64,000 nucleotides of DNA from Aculops lycopersici (lineage: Eukaryota > Arthropoda > Arachnida > Trombidiformes > Eriophyidae), in contig WNKI01000001.1 of assembly GCA_015350385.1 (NCBI GenBank), positions 10,712,211 to 10,776,210 on the forward strand. Reading direction: 5' to 3'. The notes under the pieces are model-generated. The model was given only the letters and a program-made list of their open reading frames with translations, searched no databases and was not told where the DNA came from. Made by a program: the position numbers and the translations under genes. Positions 20,776-30,600 of the stretch are shown here, piece by piece (position 1 is the stretch's first letter; each line of letters begins with the position of its first letter).

Positions 20776-21483
20776 TCAATTGGACGCCGATGCCTCCACT
20801 TTGGTGTCAGGTGGAGCCATCTTTTCAGCAGTGGGCATTCGCTCGATGATGGTATCAATCAAACCGAACTCTTTGGCTTGCTCGGCATTCATAAACTTAT
20901 CTCTCTCCATGTATGACTCGATCTTTTCTATTGGCATACCAGTGTGCTTTTCGTATATTCCATTGAGCTTCCTCTTTAGATATAAAATCTCTTCGGCATG
21001 GATTTGGATGTCAGTTGCTTGGCCACTAGCTTGGCCCGAAGGCTGGTGGATCATGATTCTTGAATTAGGCAACGCATGTCTCCAATTTGGGGCACCTGCT
21101 GCTAACAACAAACTCGCCATTGAACAAGCTTGGCCAACACACCAAGTTGCAATTGGTGGTTGAACATACTGCATAACATCGTAGATGCCAAGACCTGCCG
21201 TAACAACTCCTCCTGGACTGTTGATATACATATGGATTGGCTGCCTATTGTGTTCAGACTGCAAAAATAATAGCTGAGCAATGACCGAGCTAGCCATGTT
21301 GTCCTCTATGGGTCCCATAACACATATAATCCTCTCTTTGAGAAGTCTTGAGTATACATCGTAAGCTCTCTCGCCTTTGCCTGTTTTGTCAATTACTATA
21401 GGCACTATATTTAGGGGATTTGTTGTGCTAAAAGACCTCCTAAGTGCTTGATGCGCGGTAACTCGCCTTAGTGCGGGAATCAT
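20776..21483 (-). CDS. CLPP: mitochondrial ATP-dependent Clp protease, proteolytic subunit
   Basis: The serine peptidase chamber subunit that works with the ClpX unfoldase in the mitochondrial matrix. The 235-residue protein carries a short basic presequence (1-20, LRRVTAHQALRRSF) and then the full ClpP fold: IVPIVIDKTGKGERAYD, MYINSPGG (oxyanion region, about 85-92), nucleophile Ser121 in GQACSMAS, His146 in MIHQPSG and Asp195 in ERDKFM. The spacing of the triad (25 and 49) matches human ClpP. The family usually has an extra C-terminal extension in mammals; here it is short. It is intronless. The start codon faces the TTK start 361 bases away, so the two genes probably share a bidirectional promoter. 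Confidence 0.97.
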   Translation of the reverse strand: MIPALRRVTAHQALRRSFSTTNPLNIVPIVIDKTGKGERAYDVYSRLLKERIICVMGPIEDNMASSVIAQLLFLQSEHNRQPIHMYINSPGGVVTAGLGIYDVMQYVQPPIATWCVGQACSMASLLLAAGAPNWRHALPNSRIMIHQPSGQASGQATDIQIHAEEILYLKRKLNGIYEKHTGMPIEKIESYMERDKFMNAEQAKEFGLIDTIIERMPTAEKMAPPDTKVEASASN

Positions 21484-21844
21484 TGTCCGGGTTTCAATTA
21501 GTTATAGAATAATAGAAAGATGTTCTTGAATCAGATAGGAGCCTAAGATTGAAATTTGTCCCGATGCTTTCGCTTAATGTTTATCTCAAGCTGAGGTGAT
21601 GCACTTATTCCGTCCAGTGGACTTTCTATGCGTGTTGTTTTCCATTGTGCTGCACACAGCGGAGAAGGAGGCAGAGCCTGTGTGAGTCAATGAGCGAACA
21701 GGGAGAGCGGCCAACTTTCCACGCGCTGGTTGACCGTTGCAAAGTTGGTTGAGTAAAACTGGTTCGCAACCGGTGCCCAAGAAAACAACAACAAATGTGG
21801 ATTTTACTCGTGAAAGATGAACGATTAAATTATTTCTATATAAA
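21484..21844. promoter_or_regulatory. bidirectional promoter between ClpP (-) and TTK (+)
   Basis: The 361-base gap separates divergent start codons and must drive both genes. A TATATAAA stretch directly abuts the TTK ATG. This is too close to be a TATA box for that start, so it belongs to the 5' UTR. No other convincing element was seen. Confidence 0.55.
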
Positions 21845-23200
21845 ATGCAAACTCCTACTAAACCCCAATTGACTACTTGTGTCAAAACAACAATTAGAAC
21901 AGAGAGAAAGGATCGATATGACAGAACTTTCAGGACAGATAAACTCGAAACGGACACTAAGTCCGGGCGGGCGGACCGGAGCGAGAGGGCTATTGACCAG
22001 ACTGAGAGAAAGGATCGCTATGATAGAACAACAGCCAAAACCCCGTTTCAAATGAACAACAACTACTTAAGAGACTTCCGGAGTGAGTTGCAACCTAATC
22101 GATTCTCTAGAGCGCGACTCCAGCAACCACAGACAGGTTCGAAGTATGAAAATTACCTTTCAAAGTTGGCATGCATTAAATCACAGATGTCAACAAACCA
22201 AATATATTCTAAGTCAACAGCGAAAGACCCCGACTATGAAAAGCCAGCGCCACAAATGCCACGGGCTCAGAGTGAGTCTAGCATCAAATATCAAGTTAGA
22301 GTTAACGATAAAACATACAAGGTTTTGAGGAAGATTGGTTCCGGGGGCTCAGCGAAAGTCTACGAAGGTTTTGAGCCTACAACATATCAACCTGTTGCTA
22401 TCAAGATTATAAACGTTGCCAAAGCAGACCCTCGAGCCCGAGAGGGCTACTTTAATGAGAAATCTTTACTTATGAAATTACAAGATTGCGATCATGTTGT
22501 CAGGATGTTCGACTCAGAGTACAAGGAGCATTGCAAAGAGCTTGTTATAGTAATGGAAAAGGGCGACGTAGACTTATCACAAGTTATTGAGCAACATTTC
22601 AAGACTCGTGGCTTAACTATCGATGGAATATTCATCAAGTTCTACTGGCGAGGTATGCTCCTAGCCGTAAACGATATTCACATGCGAGGAATAGTTCATG
22701 CTGATCTCAAACCGGTAAATTTTATCTTGGTCAAGAATGAGATAAAACTAATCGACTTTGGAATAGCTAGCGCCATTGATCCAGAGGGTACGAGCGTTAT
22801 ACGCGACTATCAAATAGGTACAGTAAATTATATGGCACCTGAGGCCCTAAGAAATCGTGCAATGGACGCGAGTTTTATCCAATCACAAACGAACGATGAG
22901 AACGATCAGAAGAGACTAGTGATAAAATACAACTCAAAAGTTGACATATGGTCTCTTGGATGTATTTTATACAATTTAGTTTATGGAAAGCCACCATTCG
23001 ATGAATTCAAGGACCTAGTGACCAAATTACATGCCATAACAGATCCGCGACACAATATCAAATTCCCCGAAATTAGCAATCCGCATCTACTGAGATGCAT
23101 GAAGGCTTGCCTGAGATATAACCCCAAGGAAAGACCTTCGGCCAGACAGCTTTTAGATGATCCGTATCTAAAAGGGGAAGTCTTGACAATTGAAAAATAA
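21845..23200 (+). CDS. TTK: Mps1/TTK-type spindle checkpoint kinase, short form (451 aa)
   Basis: A dual-specificity kinase that phosphorylates kinetochore proteins to arm the spindle assembly checkpoint. The kinase domain covers about 157-445, with glycine loop IGSGGSAKV, Lys187 (VAIK), catalytic loop HADLKPVN (Asp287), DFG at 304-306 and the diagnostic Mps1 activation segment QIGTVNYMAPEA (Thr326). All catalytic residues are intact. The N-terminal 150 residues are basic and contain a duplicated nine-residue unit (ERKDRYDRT at about 20 and 54). Vertebrate TTK has a TPR domain and about 500 residues before the kinase; neither is visible here. The next upstream gene is ClpP, so there is little room for a missing 5' exon, although a remote one cannot be excluded. 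Confidence 0.92.
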   Translation: MQTPTKPQLTTCVKTTIRTERKDRYDRTFRTDKLETDTKSGRADRSERAIDQTERKDRYDRTTAKTPFQMNNNYLRDFRSELQPNRFSRARLQQPQTGSKYENYLSKLACIKSQMSTNQIYSKSTAKDPDYEKPAPQMPRAQSESSIKYQVRVNDKTYKVLRKIGSGGSAKVYEGFEPTTYQPVAIKIINVAKADPRAREGYFNEKSLLMKLQDCDHVVRMFDSEYKEHCKELVIVMEKGDVDLSQVIEQHFKTRGLTIDGIFIKFYWRGMLLAVNDIHMRGIVHADLKPVNFILVKNEIKLIDFGIASAIDPEGTSVIRDYQIGTVNYMAPEALRNRAMDASFIQSQTNDENDQKRLVIKYNSKVDIWSLGCILYNLVYGKPPFDEFKDLVTKLHAITDPRHNIKFPEISNPHLLRCMKACLRYNPKERPSARQLLDDPYLKGEVLTIEK

Positions 23201-23742
23201 AGTCGCTACATGAGATTCATGTTCATTGCCTCGTTAAACGAAACAAGCGAACGATGAAAGTTTGGGGAGAACTATTGAAACTTGCTTTCTTTTCTTGTTG
23301 TTGTTTTTGTTGATTCACTTCAATTTTACAAGCGAGCTACTAAGGAATCCTCGTTGTTGAGCCGTAATTCGCGAGTTGCGCTCAAATGCGTGTTTGTTTA
23401 CGTCGACAATCTAAACTCCAAAGTTATTAATATTAAATGTAATTATTATACATTACAATCGACGAATTTTAATTTGCTTAGTGATCGAATGAGCATCCAA
23501 GTAATTAGTGTAGAAGTCTATGGGATTATCTGAAAGATATTAATATAGGAGAAAAAGTCGCGAAAACAGATACAATTTTTCTGCGGAACTCTTGTAGAAA
23601 AGCTAGATCAAGTTTTGCGACGCATCTGCGCGAAGATTCGCAAAATAAAATTCACCGACTGTATATTATACACTGTGACTCATCATCAATTATAAAATTA
23701 ACATCATTAAACTAACTCAGCTATAAATCTACAGAATTAATC
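23201..23742. other. intergenic between TTK and HSF-B
   Basis: About 540 bases holding the TTK 3' end and HSF-B promoter on the same strand. AT-rich. No canonical heat shock element or separate gene was recognised; an 83-codon frame here has no usable features. Confidence 0.5.
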
Positions 23743-24537
23743 ATGGACACAGTAAATTTAGTACCCGGATTTATCCTCAAGTTATGGAAGATGGTTAACG
23801 ATCCAGGATGCAATGATCTAATATCGTGGTCTGAGAATGGCCAGAGCTTCATCATACTAGACCCATCTCGGTTCTCTCAAGAGCTATCAAGATACTTTAA
23901 GCACAATAATCTATCAAGCTTTATCAGACAGCTCAATATGTACGGGTTCAGGAAGGTGGCAGCAATTGATACAGATGATCTTCATTTCTATCATCCAGAT
24001 TTCATCAAGCATAGGCGGGATAGATTGGAGATGATCAAGCGTAAGCTGCCTCAGAAGATGGCAGAAAGTGTTGATCTGAAGAGCGTTTACAAGGGAATCA
24101 CAGAGGTCGAGGGAAAACAAAAGGATGTAACAAAGACTCTAACGGAGATGAAGCGAGAGAATGAGCTCCTATGGACTGAGCTACATGATCTGAGACAGAG
24201 ACATGAGCAACAGCAGCATTATATATCGAGGTTGATGAAATTGGTTGTCGAAGTGATGCAACAGAATGGTATTCAAGCCAACATGTTACAACTAAAGAAC
24301 CACTCCCCATTGATGATTGAAGGTGCAGTTGAGGACGACGTTCAACTGGTTGGCGAGGGAGTACCGGCGTCTAGTCTCACGCCATCAACATCGGGAGGCT
24401 CGGCTTCTCCATCTATACAGGATATAGAAAACTGTATTAATAACAATAGTGATCAATTAGAGTGTTTAGCCCAATCAATGGAAGCATACCCAGATTGCAA
24501 TGACCTTAGTGAGTTAGATCTGAGATATTTTGAGTAA
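23743..24537 (+). CDS. heat shock factor B (HSF family, intronless, 264 aa)
   Basis: A paralogue of HSF-A. The first about 75 residues are nearly identical at the protein level (MDTVNLVPGFILKLWKMVND, then the FKHNNLSSFIRQLNMYGFRK recognition helix), and the HR-A/B coiled coil (about 108-178) is also closely matched. The important difference is in the DNA-binding-domain wing: HSF-A has seven residues (SGLLPGS) between the two wing strands that HSF-B lacks (AIDTDDLHF). The C-terminal region is shorter and divergent, but the final block (DIENCI..NSDQ..LA...P...DLSEL..FE) aligns with that of HSF-A. It lies head-to-tail after TTK and converges on the myosin gene. Either factor could be the stress-activated one; the sequence does not say which. 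Confidence 0.94.
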   Translation: MDTVNLVPGFILKLWKMVNDPGCNDLISWSENGQSFIILDPSRFSQELSRYFKHNNLSSFIRQLNMYGFRKVAAIDTDDLHFYHPDFIKHRRDRLEMIKRKLPQKMAESVDLKSVYKGITEVEGKQKDVTKTLTEMKRENELLWTELHDLRQRHEQQQHYISRLMKLVVEVMQQNGIQANMLQLKNHSPLMIEGAVEDDVQLVGEGVPASSLTPSTSGGSASPSIQDIENCINNNSDQLECLAQSMEAYPDCNDLSELDLRYFE

Positions 24538-24671
24538 CAACTATACCACTATCATCACTACTTATCGAGAGATAAAAAAACAACCATCACCACCACCAAC
24601 ACTTGTATAACCGACTAAATAATCAATATTAATTAATCAGAAAATCAAATCAAATCAGTTAAATTCAATAT

Positions 24672-24687
24672 AATAAATACATTTATT
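24672..24687. terminator. overlapping bidirectional poly(A) signals of HSF-B and the myosin
   Basis: The 16 bases aataaatacatttatt contain AATAAA on the plus strand (24672-24677, serving HSF-B) and AATAAA on the minus strand (24682-24687, serving the myosin). The latter begins only six bases after the myosin stop codon, so the myosin 3' UTR must be very short. Confidence 0.75.
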
Positions 24688-24692
24688 CCGTC

Positions 24693-27600
24693 TCACGAAG
24701 AGGCCTTCTGAAGGGGCATTGAATTGTTTACCTGGAATGAGACACCAACTTCAGTCTTCTTGGCAGCGCTAGCATTAGCTTGTTTTAAATTAAATTCCAC
24801 TGACTTTCTACGCTTGTTTCCACTCGATGAGGCTACAATGATGTAGTCTTTCATCTGTTGAGCAATTTGATTGGCTTGTCTAGTATAGAATGTATACTTC
24901 AGCTTGCTATTGGTATTGGCAAGCATTATCACGATCAAGTAGTTATTGTTTGCACTATAGTCGATGATTTGCCGGTACTCGCAACTTGCCAAGACCCTCC
25001 GCGATTTAGGTATCAGCATGTGCAGTCCCGATTGGTTAATGACAACCCAAATATCGGACGGCCAGGCCGTGACGAATGTTTGGGTTGCGTCATAGATGTA
25101 CGCTCGATGCAATAAAATATATCCAGGATTATTGGCAAAGTTTGCACGTCCAAATGATTGAACCAGATTGAAGAAGTACTTTTTGGTATCGGCGCAGCTC
25201 AGCTCGCGGAAGGCTTGATGTTGTTGAGCTATAGCCGGTATTGGTAGATTATTGAATGCATGCGGTGGCATCAGTGACATGATTACTTGCTTGTAAACCA
25301 TCCGAATATGCTCGCGGGGTAGATTTGACAGTTTGGTGTAATCTCCTATCTCAATCTGTGCCTTGAGGGCGCAGAGTATCGTGGCCTCCTGTTCGAGAAC
25401 TGGAAATTTGTCATCCTTGATACTAGCTACAGTTTGAAAGTATAGAAGCTCTCGCTCCACTGGATCGTTTAAATCCATCATTGAATCGACAAATAGATAC
25501 TTTTTGAACACAAACTTGTGCGCCTTATTCTTCGCTGCGCCACAATTTGACGTCGGTGGCAAGCTTGTTTTGCTTATCGAGTTTTGTAGGCTAATCTGAT
25601 TTCCTGTCAACGCGGGGGCGGTGGTCAGCGTATGTTGTTGATCTGTTCGACTTTGCCTCTGGCGGTGCCACATTTCCCACTCGGCCAATGCGTCACCAAC
25701 CTTCTCCTCGGGCGCCAAAACTTGCTCACAATCGTCGCCCAGGGGTTGGAACAATGAATATCCACCACATTCAGATCTAAGCCCAATCTTTTGCTTGATT
25801 TGATCAACGACCTCGGCGATGGTTGCACAGGGATCAAATTCGACAGCTTGGAATTGACCATCAAGGAAGTAAACTCTAGCATAAACACGTCTACAATTGA
25901 TGGTGCTCAAAATCTCGCTCTCCGATGGGGCATAGCGCCTACCCTTGGTATCAAGTGTGCCTTGTAGACTTCTCAAGGTGAATTGAGCATAGTGACCTTC
26001 GTCCGTGATTTGATCAAGTGAGCAGCGACGCAAATGAGCAAATAGATATGAAAGGATCTTGCCATCGCTAGGGTAGGTCACGCTACATGCTAAGGCTAAT
26101 AATTGCCAGTGTCTCCGATTAATCTCGCTGCTCGGGTTTGGATGGTCAGTTGTTTGCTTGATTAATTGAATGAAGAATTCGTTCTTCAATATGTCCGCAT
26201 CTCGTTTAAGACACCTGTCCAGAATACCCTGGGCTAAGCGAATCAAATCTCGCTCGTCCATCTTTTTGGGGCAGACGTCGTAGATGTCGCTCGATGACCC
26301 TGAAGAGGGGCTGCTACTCATCACACTCTTTCCATAGATACCATTGCCCAAACTCTGCTGACTAGCGATACCAGAGTCAATAGAGCTACTGTCTATTGTG
26401 CTTGAGTTTGACTGGTCCATCGCGGGGTTGATTAATCCAGAATATGTCAAGATTGCGTTGAAGTTGGTCAGTGCCGCGGCCTCGAGGTCGGGATCATAGA
26501 TAATGAGGAGACTATTTCTCAAAGGATACTTGGTGTAAGCCCAGTATCTATGAGGATATAATTTGGTGAATTCATCTGTAGCCGTGGTTGCTGTCGCACC
26601 TGCAACCTCTTCACCAGGATCCTTCGAATCTTCGACAATTATTTGGTTACCCATCGATCCATAAATGTTATAGTCGGAACTTGTTTGAGGCAAATCTCCT
26701 CCCTTACCTCCATCTGGTTTACCGGAGGTACCATAGATATTTTCAAATCGACTAAGTTTCTCATTAGACTTGAGCTTGTTCGACGACAAACGTTTGAGGG
26801 TGTGCTTAAGCAAACCAGCTTGCTGATCTTCAACTACGGGTTTCCTCAACTTGCCAGTCTTGATTATTGCACGTCTAGCATTCTGGACCTCCTGATGAGT
26901 CCTCATTCTATCCTCCAATGTCATCTTCAATTTAGTCTTCTTCTTGGCTATATTCTGATCGAAACTCGTCTCAAGAGCATAGTTTACACCTGTTGATGAA
27001 CCTCTAACGTATACGTTCAATGACGGGTAGTAACTGCACATAAGCAATGCAATCTCCTCGTTTTCAGTTGATTCAAACGTAAGACACTTATTCGAACCTT
27101 CGCCTCTGTCCTTTACGTTAAATTGAATTATGTTCTCGTCGGCATAAACAACAATACCTGTTTCATTACAAATTTCCCCATACCTGTAGGCATTGATTAA
27201 AGCCTTGTCAACTGCTCGAATAAATACTAAACCCTCGGCATTGATTCCCAACATCAAGTTCTGATCCATTGTCTGGTAGCCCTTGTAACTGACGGTGAAT
27301 GTTGCAGTTCCGTAAAGAGGACAGTGATAGATGACCATTGAAAGATAACGCATCTTGCAGAAAACTTCATTTACATTATGAAACTGACGGTGTGATTGCC
27401 AGATTAAATTGCACCACTCCTTTTTAGACCTTGACGTTTGATTCCGTAGACGTTGGCAGATGTATAGATCAATTTCGTACATTTGGCTTGGCTGTTTGTT
27501 AGTTGATCTCGAAGTCTTTGTAGAGACTCCTTTTTTAGTTACAATATCTGTCTTGCAGGCCTCAGTTGCGTTTCCCAACATAACTTGTGCTTGAATGCCG

Positions 27601-30600
27601 GCCAAACTGAGAGCAAGGTTTTCGTCGACGAAAAAACTATCCCTCTTGACAACATTATGAACAACTTGAGCATATAGTAGACCAATTTCAACTGGATCAT
27701 TCCTTATCTTTGGTCCTCTGAATATTTTCTTCTTCAAAGTCAACTTGAAGTTACCTTCATCAAGACGCTTCTGTGCTACCTTAAGCGATATATTATTGTT
27801 GTTATTGCTGTTATAATTGCTGGTAGTGCCACTATTCTTGACCTTTCCATCCTGCCAAAAGGCCATTACATCAGCCATAAATGTATGCGACTTGACTGTT
27901 CTCTCGAAGTCACCCTTTTGCTCAAAAGCTGGATGTGGATACTTGGACGAGCCCGGACTGTATGATTCATACAGAGCCCAGCCTTCAATTGATTGAAGCT
28001 CAATCCGATGGCCAAGTTTTGTCAGTGCATCTAGAGCAGTATCGCAAGGATGCACACTCAAAGTCTCACACCTTCCATCCAGAAGATAAATTTTGCACGT
28101 GAGATTGGTTAAACTTTTACATGCTTGAATCTCTAGCGGCGAAGGTGGATACTTTCTAGCTCCTAGCCTAGGTGCCTGCAAGTTGTCCAGGCAAAATTGG
28201 GCGTGACAAGTGATCGATGGGTCCTTCTTAGGTTTGTTGCGTATGTAAGCAATCAAGTGTTTGGAAAAGTTTTTGCTTGGCGAGAAGGCTGCACTTATGA
28301 GACCAAGAAGAATCCACAATCTAAGCACATACTCATGATTTGGATTTTTAGTCAATTGCCTTATCACCTGAATATAGATTTCATCTCTCAGCTCTGGTCT
28401 ATCAATACCATGACGTATGATTGATTGAACGATCCTCGTCTCGGTATCGAACTTCAATCCATCGCCAGTCATGTACTTGCACAGATTTTTGAACATCGAG
28501 CAACTAATTTGCACACAATGTGGATCATGCAACTTGATATGCGATGTAGGAATAGTATGCGATGAGTTGTAGGTTAGCATTTCTCCCTTTGAGAGGTACT
28601 CGGTGTTTCCGGCGCCATCTACGCTTCTTCTGCGCCTGGTGAGCGTGCGAATAACTCCACTAGCATTGGACTCTCTTGGGTGGTTATTGAATGTTTGCTC
28701 AGCATATTCAATAATATTATTCTTAGTTTCAATATCATAAATAGAATCACTGTTTTGAATCTGGCTGTTGATTATCGTCGTTTTGGATTGTTGATCTTGA
28801 TTGGGTGCTGCTGCTGCTACCGGTACAGTCGGTGGTGGCGGCAAACCGGCTGTCGTTGGATTGATCGGTTGTCTGATCTGGTATTGCTCCTGCTGAACTT
28901 GCAAAATCTTCCTCTCAAGCCTCCTCTTTTGGAACTCGGAACAAGGATTTGATTTAGCTGGCGTGTTCTCAGGGGCGCCGCCCTCTTGCTTGGCCTCGGG
29001 TGGAAACAAACCCTGAGGTTTGGTCGACCCTTGTTCGGGTCCTCGTTTCTTGAAGGGAGTTTTCGATGGCGAGGTAGCCGTTGAGTTAGGCTCCTCTTCG
29101 ATGCGCGTCAGCGGACGACCATTCGTAACTAATTTGGAACCAGTGACTAATATTGGATTTCCAGTGAACGTTGAAGTTTGTGCTTGGTTCTGTTCGAGCG
29201 CTTGTTTTATCAGCTGTTCTGCTCGGATAGCTTCACTCGTGGCCTGCTGTTGATCATGATCCTGTCCAGTCAGCTGGTTTGAATCGCAGGTTGTCGCTGG
29301 TACAGGGATGGATGTTGAGCTCACAATGGACGCTATCGATTCGATGGAGTTGGAGTTGAATTTGTTCTCATTCAGAGGCCTGGGTACAGCATCTTGGTTG
29401 CTATTCTGGTTGATAGTTTCATCCTTTGTAGACATAGTGCTCTGCTCCTGGCTATTGGTCGAGCCTCGCCCGTTGTTGGTATTGTCTTGATCGTTGCATG
29501 TCATATCGTCGGTAACATTCGACGATGACATCTGACTCTGTCCTGAGCAGCTGACTGAGTCCGCGTCACAGGTACCAGTTGTGGCAAAACTGCACCTGTC
29601 ATCGTCGTTGATTGAAGGCGAGATTGATTGACCATCGCAGTTGGCCTGCAGCTGGTTGCCAAGTACGTCGTATAGTTTTTCAAAATCAGCGTATACATCT
29701 GAGGCAATGCCATTTGCGCCTTGCTTTTCAAGGGTGTCAAGAGAGACACCGTGTCGATCGAGCACCTTGACAAGCTCGTCCATTTCCATCTTGTCCTTGG
29801 CCGATGGTCCTTTGGTTGATTGGTTCGAAATTGCCTCAGCACCAACCCATGATGTTGAAGAGGAAACTGCCGGCGAAACTTGAGATTGGGAAGTTGGTGA
29901 ACTCGCGCCAGTGCTCGTGCATTCCAAAGATAGACGAGCCTTATCATTGGCTTCTATTGGATTTTGTGATGCAGTGAATGCTGCTTCAATCTTACTCTCT
30001 CCACTGGCTTCGGTGATGGTTATTTGGGTTGGTGGATTATTTTGTGAATTAGCTAGCATCTTGGCAGCTTCTTGCTTCTCAAACTCTAACCTCTTTTTCT
30101 TTTCCTCCTCCTCAATACGCTCCCTCTCTCTAGCCAACTTCTCCAACTCCATTTGACGAGCTTTCTCCTGTTCCACTCGCTTGATTTCTCGTAACGCGTT
30201 CGCTACTTCGCGTGCAAACATTCCTCTTACAAATGCCTGGATTGTTAGTACAGCTCGCTTCTTGCGTGAATACAGCAATCTACCTCTATAAGCTCTGAAT
30301 GTCTCCTGAATTCGAATGGCCGAAATGCGCATACGTTTGAATTGAGCTTGTTTAGTATAAGCTCGCCAAAAGCTTTGGATCAAAGTAGCCATCTCAATCA
30401 TAAGCGCGTTACGTCTCTCCTCCATTGGTTGGTACACACTTGCCCTTAGAAGAACCATAGTCTTACCTATCTTCCAATCCTTTGGGTTTAGTTGGAAATG
30501 ATTCATCATTTGCGAACAGTACTTTTCTAGTCGCTCCTCATCTAGGCCAATAGGTGGGCTATTTGTGTTGATCCTAAGATGTTTTAGCATCAAGCATCTA

